From positions 1,541,377 through 1,605,376 of the forward strand of contig NZ_JAACJR010000008.1 of the NCBI RefSeq assembly GCF_009939225.1: 64,000 nt of DNA, read 5' to 3'. The notes beneath the pieces were generated by a model. The model saw only the letters and a list, made by a program, of their open reading frames with translations. It had not been told where the DNA came from and made no database searches. Positions 51,557 to 59,207 of this stretch are shown in pieces. This DNA comes from Sediminibacterium soli. GTDB lineage: Bacteria; Bacteroidota; Bacteroidia; Chitinophagales; Chitinophagaceae. The position numbers were made by a program, and so were the translations under genes. Position 1 is the stretch's first letter. Each line of letters begins with the position of its first letter.

Positions 51557-51934
51557 TTATCCGACAAGTGCGGCATAGGCGGCGCTGTCCATCAGGGCCG
51601 CAACCGCTTCGGGGTTCTCAACCGTCATCTTCACCATCCAGCCGTTTCCATAGGGATCGGTGTTTACCAGTTCGGGTTGTTTTTCCAGTTGGGGATTGGT
51701 CTCCGTAAGGGTTCCGGCAACGGGCAGGAACAGGTCGCTGACGGTTTTTACCGCTTCCACGGTGCCAAAAACCGATTCGGCAGGCAGGGTTTTACCAACA
51801 GTGCTGATGTCCACATAAACAATATCGCCCAACTCATGCTGTGCAAAATCGGTGATGCCGATGGTGGCTATATTGCCTTCCAAACGGATCCACTCATGGT
51901 CTTTGGTATAACGGAGTTCTGCCGGAAAATTCAT
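51557..51934 (-). CDS. gcvH: Glycine cleavage system H protein
   Basis: 125 residues from ATG 51934, the normal GcvH start ([20 protein letters not shown]); an ATG seven codons earlier is less likely. [20 protein letters not shown] and the lipoylation motif [16 protein letters not shown] with Lys63 are intact, and the C-terminus has [21 protein letters not shown] protein carries the aminomethyl group between P and T proteins. gcvP and gcvT are not in the window. No glycine riboswitch-like tandem structure was recognised upstream. Confidence 0.96.
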   Translation of the reverse strand: MNFPAELRYTKDHEWIRLEGNIATIGITDFAQHELGDIVYVDISTVGKTLPAESVFGTVEAVKTVSDLFLPVAGTLTETNPQLEKQPELVNTDPYGNGWMVKMTVENPEAVAALMDSAAYAALVG

Positions 51935-52061
51935 ACGATTCGGTTTTAGCTGCAAAGAAAGGAAAATAGCAACAGATCAGCAAGAACAGATGCCCCGGTG
52001 GGCAGCGATTACCGGATGGCGATCCAGGCGCTCTGTCTGGCCTGCTTACCGTGCGTGTTTT

Positions 52062-52406
52062 CTAAAAACCCTGCTGTTCAAAATACAGCAGCACATGGTC
52101 TTTCAGAAAATTCTCCTGTTCGATAAAGTTCAGTCCGGGCAGTTCTTTCAATTGCCGGAAATGCGGCCAGCCGTCGGGGTCGGTTCCTTCGAGAATATAG
52201 TAGCCGCTGGGGGCCAGCAGGGTGCATACCGCCACATGCATCAGGTCCTGCTTCTGCTCTTTGGATATTTTTTCCTGCATAAAACCGGTCTCCTGCATAC
52301 CAATCAGGAAGAGGACCGCTTCCATATCGGGCTTCTTGCCAAAACGTTCCACCAGTTTGGATTCCAGGTTCCACCATCGCTGCTGCAGGTCATCGGATAT
52401 AAGCAT
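52062..52406 (-). CDS. Conserved hypothetical protein
   Basis: 114 residues, cytosolic, no signal or membrane segment. MLISDDLQQRWWNLESKLVE, DMEAVLFLIGMQETGFMQEK, SKEQKQDLMHVAVCTLLAPS, GYYILEGTDPDGWPHFRQLK. I recognise the pattern as a small Bacteroidota-conserved protein but cannot name a family or activity. A perfect -7 box (TACCTTTG) lies 4 bases before ATG 52406, supporting the start and a leaderless mRNA. Its promoter region adjoins a palindromic repeat. Confidence 0.8.
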   Translation of the reverse strand: MLISDDLQQRWWNLESKLVERFGKKPDMEAVLFLIGMQETGFMQEKISKEQKQDLMHVAVCTLLAPSGYYILEGTDPDGWPHFRQLKELPGLNFIEQENFLKDHVLLYFEQQGF

Positions 52407-52410
52407 GGGG

Positions 52411-52418
52411 CAAAGGTA
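52411..52418 (-). promoter_or_regulatory. -7 box abutting the start of the 114-residue protein
   Basis: TACCTTTG on the minus strand, an exact TAnnTTTG match, lies 4 bases before ATG 52406: the clearest leaderless-type promoter in the window. Confidence 0.55.
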
Positions 52419-52427
52419 GGAAGGGAA

Positions 52428-52502
52428 ATGGTTGAATAGCTTATTTGTTTAATGGTTTCCCTTACAGTTTCAACCAAAGCAGTAAACATACAGCCATTCA
52501 AC
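52428..52502. repeat. Intergenic palindrome, GTTGAATGG family
   Basis: ATGGTTGAATAGCTTATTTG (from 52428) pairs imperfectly with CAGTAAACATACAGCCATTC (to 52502), with a nested GGTTT/CAACC stem inside. It separates the divergent promoters of the 114-residue protein and serS, so it is not a terminator here. Confidence 0.65.
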
Positions 52503-52550
52503 AATAAAACAGTTTAGCCAATTTACCCATCGCCTCTGCCCTCTCCCTCT

Positions 52551-52558
52551 TATCTTTG
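52551..52558 (+). promoter_or_regulatory. -7 promoter box for serS
   Basis: TATCTTTG on the plus strand, an exact TAnnTTTG match, 16 bases before ATG 52575. Confidence 0.55.
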
Positions 52559-52574
52559 CGTAAAGAATCATCGT

Positions 52575-53846
52575 ATGCTTTCATTACAGGTATTGCGCGG
52601 CAATACGGAAGAAGTTAAGAGCAGACTGGCCATAAAACAGTTCCGGCAGCCGGAGCTGGTAGACAATATCATTACCCTGGATGACGAGCGCAAGAAACTG
52701 CAGGCCGAATTTGACGGCACCCAGGCCAAAGTGAATGCCGCATCCAAAGAGATCGGCAAACTGATGGCACAGGGAAAAAAGGCCGAAGCGGAAGAGCAGA
52801 AAGTCTCCGTTTCTGAATGGAAAGCTGCGCTTGAACCACTCAAAGAAAGGATGGCACAGGTAGAACAGGCGCTGCAGAATACGCTTGTACTGCTTCCCAA
52901 CCTGCCTGCGGCAAAAGTACCCGATGGAAAAACGCCGGAGGACAATATCGTTGTACGCGAAGGCGGTGTTAAACCCGATCTGCATGCAGATGCGGTGCCG
53001 CACTGGGACCTGATCAGGAAATACGACCTGATCGATTTTGAAACCGGCGCCAAAATCACCGGCAGCGGCTTTCCCCTGTACAAGGGAAAAGGCGCCAAGC
53101 TGCAGCGGGCGCTGGTACAGTACTTCCTCGATTACAATACCACCGCAGGCTATACGGAATACCTTCCCCCGTTTATGGTGAACGAAGCCAGCGCATTTGC
53201 CACCGGGCAGCTACCCGACAAAGAGGGGCAGATGTACCATGCAACGGAAGACAATTTTTACCTGATCCCCACAGCCGAAGTGCCTGTTACAAATATTTAC
53301 CGGGATACGATCGTAAAGCTGGACGAACTGCCGATTAAAATGACCGCCTATTCTCCCTGTTTCAGGAGGGAAGCCGGCAGTTTTGGCAAGGATGTACGCG
53401 GGTTGAACCGCGTGCACCAGTTCGAGAAAGTGGAGATCATTCAGATCACCGAACCCGATAAAAGTCATGCAGCCCTGGATGAAATGGTGGAGCATGTGGA
53501 AAAGCTTCTGCAGGCACTGGAACTTCCTTACCGCATTTTATTGCTCTGCGGTGGCGATATGGGTTTTACAAGCGCCATCACCTACGATTTTGAAGTGTAC
53601 AGCGCGGCGCAGCAGCGCTGGCTGGAAGTAAGCAGTGTAAGTAATTTTGAGAGCTACCAGACCAACCGTATGAAATGCCGTTACAGGGATGCAGACGGCA
53701 AAATGCAGCTGGCGCACTCGCTCAACGGCAGCTCGCTGGCCCTTCCGCGTATCGTAGCCTGCCTGCTCGAGAATAACCAGAAAGAAAACGGCATCGTATT
53801 GCCGCAGGTGCTGCACAGTTATTTCAATGGAAGCAAGATGGAGTAG
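52575..53846 (+). CDS. serS: Seryl-tRNA synthetase
   Basis: 423 residues, full length. The N-terminal coiled-coil tRNA-binding arm spans about 25-105 (LDDERKKLQAEFDGTQAKVN, AASKEIGKLMAQGKKAEAEE). Class II motifs: LPPFMVNEASAFATGQLPDK, motif 2 in SPCFRREAGSFGKDVRGLNR, and motif 3 in LNGSSLALPRIVACLLENNQ. The serine/ATP site includes TAEVPVTNIYRD. Essential aminoacylation enzyme. Monocistronic: an exact -7 box lies upstream and a hairpin follows directly after the stop. Confidence 0.98.
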   Translation: MLSLQVLRGNTEEVKSRLAIKQFRQPELVDNIITLDDERKKLQAEFDGTQAKVNAASKEIGKLMAQGKKAEAEEQKVSVSEWKAALEPLKERMAQVEQALQNTLVLLPNLPAAKVPDGKTPEDNIVVREGGVKPDLHADAVPHWDLIRKYDLIDFETGAKITGSGFPLYKGKGAKLQRALVQYFLDYNTTAGYTEYLPPFMVNEASAFATGQLPDKEGQMYHATEDNFYLIPTAEVPVTNIYRDTIVKLDELPIKMTAYSPCFRREAGSFGKDVRGLNRVHQFEKVEIIQITEPDKSHAALDEMVEHVEKLLQALELPYRILLLCGGDMGFTSAITYDFEVYSAAQQRWLEVSSVSNFESYQTNRMKCRYRDADGKMQLAHSLNGSSLALPRIVACLLENNQKENGIVLPQVLHSYFNGSKME

Positions 53847-53853
53847 GATGCAG

Positions 53854-53932
53854 GGATTAATGGATTACGGATTGGCGGATTATGGATTGACACCTTTGAT
53901 TGTTAATCCGCTAATCCGTAATCCACTAATCC
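53854..53932. repeat. Inverted repeat, GGATTA family, between convergent genes
   Basis: Arms 53854-53882 (GGATTAATGGATTACGGATT...) and 53904-53932 are complementary at 26 of 29 positions around a 21-base loop, between the serS stop (53846) and the transpeptidase stop (53946). The arms themselves are runs of a GGATTA-like hexamer. It could serve as a bidirectional terminator. Confidence 0.8.
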
Positions 53933-53945
53933 ACCAATCCAAAAT

Positions 53946-54485
53946 CTACCGCCTGATCTCTATTTTCGTTCCCACCGGCAGCAATTCAAATATCTCGCGG
54001 ATATAGTTGTTCTTGGTGCTGATGCATCCTTCCGTCCAGTTCTGGTATTGGTCTATTGCATAGTCTTCATTGGGCCAGGTGCCATGGATGCCGATGGCGC
54101 CGCCGATACGTGCTCCTGAGGGAATCATGCCGGCCGCTTTCCGGCGGTTGAATTTTTCAACACTTTCCTGTGTGGGATAGTCGAGCATCATGAACGAATT
54201 CCATTTCTCGTGTTTCCGTTTTCCTGCAATATGAAAAACCCCTTCTGGTGTTTTGCGGTCGCCTTCCATCATTTTATCACCCAGGTCCTTGTTGCCGAAT
54301 ACAACAGGATAGGTTACGATCCACTCGCCGGTTGAATCAAATACTTTCAGTTCGTATTTGCTTTTTGTGACCAGAACATAATAACTGTTGCGCGTGGCTT
54401 TTGATACCAGTGGCAGTTTTTTCTTGAAAGAGGTAGAGGTAATGACAACCATACCGAGCAGTGAAACATAAAACGGCGTTCGCAT
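53946..54485 (-). CDS. L,D-transpeptidase (YkuD) family protein
   Basis: 179 residues from ATG 54485; the longer frame to 54620 adds an unlikely extension. A hydrophobic N-terminus (FYVSLLGMVVITSTSF) may be a signal. YkuD features: YYVLVTKSKYELKVFDSTGE, DRKTPEGVFHIAGKRKHEKW, GAIGIHGTWPNEDYAIDQYQ and NWTEGCISTKNNYIREIFEL, with catalytic His and Cys present. It cross-links peptidoglycan or anchors proteins in the periplasm; the short form suggests a stand-alone enzyme. Convergent with serS. Confidence 0.9.
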   Translation of the reverse strand: MRTPFYVSLLGMVVITSTSFKKKLPLVSKATRNSYYVLVTKSKYELKVFDSTGEWIVTYPVVFGNKDLGDKMMEGDRKTPEGVFHIAGKRKHEKWNSFMMLDYPTQESVEKFNRRKAAGMIPSGARIGGAIGIHGTWPNEDYAIDQYQNWTEGCISTKNNYIREIFELLPVGTKIEIRR

Positions 54486-54739
54486 TTTCCGGAGAGAGGA
54501 ATGTGTAAAAGCAACCGGCCAATGCCAGGGCGCTTTCGTGCTTGTAACCGTAAAAATAGGGAGAGAAAATACACCGCGCAGAAGCTGCGGCAAGGCGGGT
54601 TTCCATCTATTCGGTTTCATGGTATCAGGATTTGAAAACCAAGCTATGCCATTGCATTGTTTTGCACCTGCTAATTCACGAAACTTTAAGTTAAGAGGGT
54701 GTTAGGAACAGAGGAGGAAGAAACAGGGGAACAAGGAGT

Positions 54740-54871
54740 AAGGAGCAGATGAACAGGGAGCAAGGATCGGAACGGAAACAATATTTTTTTGCAGAAGTCA
54801 CGATTTAATCTGACAGTTGCTGTTCTGATAGAATCCCTTCCGATCGGCTGTTCCTTGTTCATCTGCTCCTT
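54740..54871. repeat. Inverted repeat, GGAACAGATGAACAAGG family
   Basis: AAGGAGCAGATGAACAGGGA (from 54740) pairs with the arm ending ATCTGCTCCTT at 54871; arms of 36 bases surround a 60-base loop. Additional copies of the word flank it (54713-54735 and 54871-54885). The 407-base gap 54486-54892 contains only these repeats and an AT-rich core. The same words form the direct repeats at 15381-15485. Confidence 0.75.
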
Positions 54872-54892
54872 GTTCATCTGTTCTATCCCTCC

Positions 54893-55771
54893 TCACCAGT
54901 TACTAAACCTAACCCCCACCGCATACGGATACTGTTCCACGCGGGTGATGTCTTTCTGGAGGCGGTTGAGGCTATAGGTGCCGTACAGTCTTACGGGGCC
55001 GAGACCTATTTCGGCTATGGCGGCAAAGCGCCAGGGTTCAAAATTGAAATCGCCCCTGTATTTCTGTTTGCCGCGTTCACTGCTTACCTGTTTGTTGCGG
55101 CTGTTGGTAAGGTATCCTGCGCTGACACCGGCGCTGATGCTCAGTCCGCGGCGGCTGTCGGGCGTGGTATTGATGTTGATCATGAACGGAACCGTCAGGT
55201 ACTCCACGTACAGTTTGTTTTTGGAGAAGCCGATGGAATCGTTGAAGACATATGGCTGCGGATCGTTGCGGTAACTGAGACGCGTATCGTAACGGAAATT
55301 GTACATTTCAAGACCCAGGCCGTATTTCAGGTTCACCACATGCTTGATGACATTCAGTTTTTGCATGAAGAACCAGATGTTCACATTGCTCGATTTGCCG
55401 GTGATGAGTTTGTAACTGTTCTCTGTTACCGGACCCGCCGCCGCATTCAGGGTTTTGAAATAGCCGCCTGATGCCGCCGCCGTATAATTGGTCATATCGC
55501 GCATATTGGTAAACCCCAGGTCAAAGATAAACCAGTTGGTGCTGATATTCCTTCCCCTGCGGTACCGGCGTTCCACCTTGTATTCGGTATCGTTGCCTCT
55601 GTTGCGCGTTACCACACGGTCGTTATCGCTGTCGGTATTGCTGCCTTTCTTTTTAATGATGATAAAATTGCCGACCCGTACCGTATCCGAGGTTCTTGAA
55701 GTGGTATCCGTCTGGGCAAAAATGGTTCCTGCAATCAGCAGCAGTACTGCTGAAAATACTACGCGTTTCAT
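54893..55771 (-). CDS. Outer-membrane beta-barrel protein of the sigma-factor operon
   Basis: 292 residues. Signal peptide FSAVLLLIAGTIFAQ, then a basic, low-complexity linker (IIKKKGSNTDSDNDRVVTRN, KVERRYRRGRNIST) and a barrel: NWFIFDLGFTNMRDMTNYTA, KSSNVNIWFFMQKLNVIKHV, NLKYGLGLEMYNFRYDTRLS, EYLTVPFMININTTPD, and the C-terminal VEQYPYAVGVRFSNW. It resembles the PorT-like/outer-membrane barrel family. Last gene of the operon with an ECF sigma factor and an anti-sigma-like protein, so it is likely an envelope-response target. Confidence 0.82.
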   Translation of the reverse strand: MKRVVFSAVLLLIAGTIFAQTDTTSRTSDTVRVGNFIIIKKKGSNTDSDNDRVVTRNRGNDTEYKVERRYRRGRNISTNWFIFDLGFTNMRDMTNYTAAASGGYFKTLNAAAGPVTENSYKLITGKSSNVNIWFFMQKLNVIKHVVNLKYGLGLEMYNFRYDTRLSYRNDPQPYVFNDSIGFSKNKLYVEYLTVPFMININTTPDSRRGLSISAGVSAGYLTNSRNKQVSSERGKQKYRGDFNFEPWRFAAIAEIGLGPVRLYGTYSLNRLQKDITRVEQYPYAVGVRFSNW

Positions 55772-55788
55772 ATCTGTTGGTTTCTGGG

Positions 55789-56898
55789 TTATCGTAATGA
55801 CCGTGAGTGGGAAGGAGTGGTTTCTGTTTTTTCATCTTCTTTCGCTTTTCCCCTGAACAGGCTGGTGGCCTTGCGGAAAAATCCACGGAGTTTGTCTTTG
55901 TTGATCTCTATCGACCCTACATAAAGGCTTTTTTTGTCATCGCCCTCTTCGGTATCCAGTTCGCGGTAGATGGCCGGCTGCGCAGTCATGGCCATGCTCC
56001 CTTCGGGCTGTTTGGTATTGACCGGTTCTGTCTGCAGCAGGGAGTTTTCGGTATTGGCAGCAAGCTGGGTTTTGGGTTGTACAGACAGAACCGTTTTTTC
56101 ACCCGGCATCGTTTCCTGCTGTCCGGTTACCTGGTTTGCCGGTTGCGGATCGTTTTGTACGGGCTGGGTTGGCAAGCCGGTATTGGTTTCGGGTGCCCGG
56201 TTGGCAACGGTACTAACCGTAACCGGGGCTTGCGCTATCTGCGGGGAATGGTTTGTTTGGCCAACCGCATCGACAGCAGATTCCGGGCTGTTTTCGGCGG
56301 TGACCACACCCGGCGCTGCCGAGCGCGTATTTTTTTTCGTATCGGCAGGCAGGTTAACCGCGGTTATGCCGGTTTGCACTGCCCGGCCCGAAGGAACCAG
56401 TCTCCAGGCCAATACCGCCAGTCCGATGAAAGCGGCAGCCACCGCCACTCGCTGCCAGCGCAGGTACAGCAGCGGGCGTTCTTTCTTTTCTTTCCGGTAC
56501 AGTGAAGCTTTATCGGGGAAAACCACTGTTTCCGGAACAAGTTTGGCCTGTTTCAGCTGCAGAAAGGGTTCCTGGAGCGCGGGATGCTGCAGTACAAATG
56601 TTTCCACGCCTGTTCTGGCCGCTGCATCCAGTTCATTGTCTACATACAAAAGAAAATGTGTTTCGGCATTGTCGGGATTGATCTCTGCACTGCCGTTGCG
56701 GTACAATATTTCCCGGTCTTCAAACAATACCGGGTCGTTGCCCAGCACTGCCTGCTGCAGCATATCCAGTTCGGATGCCAGGTGACTGTTATCCGCAATA
56801 AACCGCTCAACGGAAAGCCTGTCTTCTGCAGACAGTTCGCCGTCTACATACAGCAGGAAGAACTCCTCGCAGTTGTGTATGTTGATGGTTGTTTTCAC
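55789..56898 (-). CDS. Membrane anti-sigma-like protein with duplicated N-terminal domain
   Basis: 369 residues. The N-terminus carries two similar units: CEEFFLLYVDGELSAEDRLS (about 10-29) and ETHFLLYVDNELDAAARTGV (about 78-97), each followed by a helical stretch (SHLASELDMLQQA; PALQEPFLQLKQA). A single membrane segment near 151-169 (RVAVAAAFIGLAVLAWRLV) leads to a long, Thr/Pro/Gln-rich periplasmic part and a basic C-terminus. Together with the ECF sigma gene 41 bases upstream, this suggests an anti-sigma factor; the duplicated cytosolic unit is unusual. No HxxxCxxC zinc motif was recognised. Confidence 0.68.
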   Translation of the reverse strand: MKTTINIHNCEEFFLLYVDGELSAEDRLSVERFIADNSHLASELDMLQQAVLGNDPVLFEDREILYRNGSAEINPDNAETHFLLYVDNELDAAARTGVETFVLQHPALQEPFLQLKQAKLVPETVVFPDKASLYRKEKKERPLLYLRWQRVAVAAAFIGLAVLAWRLVPSGRAVQTGITAVNLPADTKKNTRSAAPGVVTAENSPESAVDAVGQTNHSPQIAQAPVTVSTVANRAPETNTGLPTQPVQNDPQPANQVTGQQETMPGEKTVLSVQPKTQLAANTENSLLQTEPVNTKQPEGSMAMTAQPAIYRELDTEEGDDKKSLYVGSIEINKDKLRGFFRKATSLFRGKAKEDEKTETTPSHSRSLR

Positions 56899-56938
56899 GT
56901 ATGCTGGTTTACAATTTAGCGATTGTTTTGTTATTGTT

Positions 56939-57424
56939 TTATCGCACGTTCTCCGGGCTTACCAGGTAATTCCGCAGGTTGAGACGGGCACGATGCAGGT
57001 ACACTTTTACCTGGCTTTCGTTCAGTCCCATGATCTCCCCTATCTCTTCATAACTGTAGCCTTCGTAGTCTTTCAGCATCACCAGGCTGCGCTGGGTTTC
57101 GTTCAGCCGGTTCAGCGCGTCCATCAGTGTTTTTTTCAGGTTGTTGTTCGACTGGTACTGCACTTTTCCATCCTCCGCAAATTCATCTTTGAGGTGAATG
57201 CGTTTGTTCTTACGGATATGATCGATCATCTGGTTATAGGCAACGGTAAACAGGTAGGATTTGGATTTATCTGCTTCCACCGTATCCCGGTTGCGCCATA
57301 ACTTCTCAAAAGCCGTCTGCACAATATCCCTGGCATCTTCTTCATGACGGAGATTTTTCACGATGAACCGGTATACATTGTCTGCATACTGGTTCACACA
57401 GGAATTGTAGTCTTTCTCGGTCAT
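56939..57424 (-). CDS. ECF RNA polymerase sigma factor
   Basis: 161 residues. Region 2: YADNVYRFIVKNLRHEEDAR, DIVQTAFEKLWRNRDTVEAD, SYLFTVAYNQMIDHIRKNKR. Region 4: LNETQRSLVMLKDYEGYSYE and EIGEIMGLNESQVKVYLHRA. First gene of the operon sigma / anti-sigma-like / outer-membrane barrel, all minus. A short candidate gene lies upstream at 57537. The 112-base gap between them has no obvious -7 box. Confidence 0.94.
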   Translation of the reverse strand: MTEKDYNSCVNQYADNVYRFIVKNLRHEEDARDIVQTAFEKLWRNRDTVEADKSKSYLFTVAYNQMIDHIRKNKRIHLKDEFAEDGKVQYQSNNNLKKTLMDALNRLNETQRSLVMLKDYEGYSYEEIGEIMGLNESQVKVYLHRARLNLRNYLVSPENVR

Positions 57425-57536
57425 AAACAGCGGAAGGTTCTGAAAATGCTTGCCTTGTTAGTTATACGGCACAGCTTCCATTTTGTTACAAAGGAAGAAA
57501 AAATTTCCCGCAGCGGGGCAAAACGCCGGTTTCCGG

Positions 57537-57746
57537 TCAGTGAAAGCTCGAAACAATATAATGGTGGTAGGATACTTCGTACACATCCGATCCGCCGGAA
57601 GGTGCTTCGGATGATTTCTTTTTTTGCTGGGTGCACCCGCTGCCCTCGCAGGTGGTTTTATCAGCGCCTGTTTTAGCCAGTATATAAGTGGCCGAAGCCA
57701 GGGCAAAAGCCGCAATCAGCAGTAATATGGCATAGCGTGATCTCAT
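57537..57746 (-). CDS. Small membrane-anchored protein, hypothetical
   Basis: 69 residues from ATG 57746. A membrane segment (YAILLLIAAFALASATYILA) is followed by a short polar tail with CEGSGCTQQKKKSSEAPSGG and a Tyr/His-rich end (VYEVSYHHYIVSSFH). The CxxxxC pair and lysine run are the only notable features. Coding status is moderately supported by the membrane segment and position; an overlapping alternative frame exists but has no such feature. Confidence 0.5.
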   Translation of the reverse strand: MRSRYAILLLIAAFALASATYILAKTGADKTTCEGSGCTQQKKKSSEAPSGGSDVYEVSYHHYIVSSFH

Positions 57747-57866
57747 AAATAAGCGCAAAGGCCAGCGAATATACTCGCCGCCCCTGAAGCCGCATAGCAA
57801 AATTTGTTAAAATCGGGGGAAGCGGAATGCCAGGGGGTGAAGTGACCATCCCGACCCGCTATCTCC

Positions 57867-58991
57867 CTAATAGTCGATTACCTGTTCCTGTATCGCTTCC
57901 GGTATATCGCGCCATTCGTATTGCTGGTTGCGCAGCTGGGGGGCAAAACCGGCTTCGCGGATGGCATCCTGCATGGTGCGGTAGGTAAACCGGTGAGGGG
58001 CGCCCGCCGCGCTTACCACGTTCTCTTCGATCATGATACTGCCAAAATCGTTGGCGCCGGCGTGCAGGCATATCTGCGCCGTTTGTTTGCCCACGGTAAG
58101 CCAGCTGGCCTGTATATTCTTCACATTCGGCAGCATGATACGGCTGATCGAGATCATACGGATATATTCATCGGGGGTGGTAAGGTTATGTACGCCCCTG
58201 ATCCTGGTTAGCAGGGTATCCACGTCCTGGAAGGTCCAGGGTATAAAAGCCAGGAATCCCTTTGCCTGTTCGGGTTTGCGGCTCTGTACCTCGCGGATAC
58301 GGGTAAGGTGGATAAACCTTTCTTCCAGTGTTTCCACATGGCCGAACATCATCGTGGCGCTGGTGGTGATATCCAGCTTATGCGCTTCGTGCATAATGGC
58401 CAGCCATTCGTCGGCCCCGCATTTACCCTTCGAGATAAGCCTGCGTACACGGTCTACAAGTATCTCGGCACCTGCACCGGGCAGGGAATCCAGACCGGCC
58501 TCCTTCAGCGCTTTGAGTACCTCGTGGTGACCCGCCTTTTCAAGCTTACAGATATGCGCCACTTCGGGTGGTCCCAGCGCATGCAGTTTTATCCGGGGAA
58601 ACTCCTGCTTGATGGCGCGAAAGGTATTGGTGTAAAAATCCAGTCCCAGCTCAGGGTGGTGCCCGCCCTGCAACAACAGCTGGTCGCCGCCGTATTTCAG
58701 GGTCTCCTGAATCTTACGGCGATAGGTGGGCATATCGGTGATATAGGCTTCGGCATGCCCGGGTATACGGTAGAAATTACAGAACTTACAATTGGCGATG
58801 CACACATTGGTGGTGTTCACATTGCGGTCTATCTGCCAGGTAACCTTGTTATAGGGCACCTGTTTTTTGCGCAGCTCATCCGCCACAAACATCAGTTCCG
58901 CCAGCGGCGCATGCTCGAAAAGGAACATACCTTCTTCAATACTCAAAAACTCAAAATTCAATGCTCTCTGATAAAGACCGGATAGATTCAT
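57867..58991 (-). CDS. mqnC: Cyclic dehypoxanthinyl futalosine synthase (MqnC), radical SAM
   Basis: 374 residues. Radical SAM cysteines Cys64, Cys68 and Cys71 in NVCIANCKFCNFYRIPGHAE, GGDQLLLQGGHHPELGLDFY, LDSLPGAGAEILVDRVR, SATMMFGHVETLEERFIHLT, FIPWTFQDVDTLLTRI and ANDFGSIMIEENVVSAAGAP match MqnC more closely than MqnE or CofG/H. It closes the ring of dehypoxanthine futalosine in the futalosine pathway to menaquinone; partners are not in the window. The -7 box TAACTTTG at 59083-59090 is exact, giving a leader of about 85 bases that contains a palindromic repeat. Confidence 0.93.
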   Translation of the reverse strand: MNLSGLYQRALNFEFLSIEEGMFLFEHAPLAELMFVADELRKKQVPYNKVTWQIDRNVNTTNVCIANCKFCNFYRIPGHAEAYITDMPTYRRKIQETLKYGGDQLLLQGGHHPELGLDFYTNTFRAIKQEFPRIKLHALGPPEVAHICKLEKAGHHEVLKALKEAGLDSLPGAGAEILVDRVRRLISKGKCGADEWLAIMHEAHKLDITTSATMMFGHVETLEERFIHLTRIREVQSRKPEQAKGFLAFIPWTFQDVDTLLTRIRGVHNLTTPDEYIRMISISRIMLPNVKNIQASWLTVGKQTAQICLHAGANDFGSIMIEENVVSAAGAPHRFTYRTMQDAIREAGFAPQLRNQQYEWRDIPEAIQEQVIDY

Positions 58992-59017
58992 GGTTGGAGA
59001 TTTAGTTTGCGGCCAGC

Positions 59018-59057
59018 GGTCTGCAGCCCGTGGTTAGGTGAACCAAGACTGCAGACC
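59018..59057. repeat. Hairpin of the ACCACAGACTACAGACC family in the mqnC leader
   Basis: GGTCTGCAGCCCGTGGTT (59018-59035) pairs with AACCAAGACTGCAGACC (59041-59057) around 5 bases; the following ACCACAGACTACAAACC shares words with the repeat at 14408-14470. Because it lies between the predicted mqnC transcript start and its ATG, it would form in the leader RNA. Confidence 0.65.
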
Positions 59058-59082
59058 ACAGACTACAAACCGATTAGGTTTG

Positions 59083-59090
59083 CAAAGTTA
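59083..59090 (-). promoter_or_regulatory. -7 promoter box for mqnC
   Basis: TAACTTTG on the minus strand, an exact TAnnTTTG match, about 92 bases before ATG 58991. Confidence 0.55.
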
Positions 59091-59207
59091 TATCATTCCC
59101 GTTTGCAACAAATCACAGAACCTGCCTGTCCTGTAGAAAAGCCGTTCGCATAATAAAAAACGAAGCGGTACCCGTTTCGCTTTTTTCGGCTTACATTCAG
59201 AGTTGCG

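Noticed and set aside
51935..52061. Glycine riboswitch upstream of gcvH
   Set aside because: No tandem aptamer-like pattern was recognised in the 127-base gap; only an ordinary -7-like box.
57458..57715. 85-residue minus-strand alternative frame overlapping the small membrane protein
   Set aside because: Lacks a membrane segment or any motif; the frame ending at 57537 has a clear hydrophobic helix.
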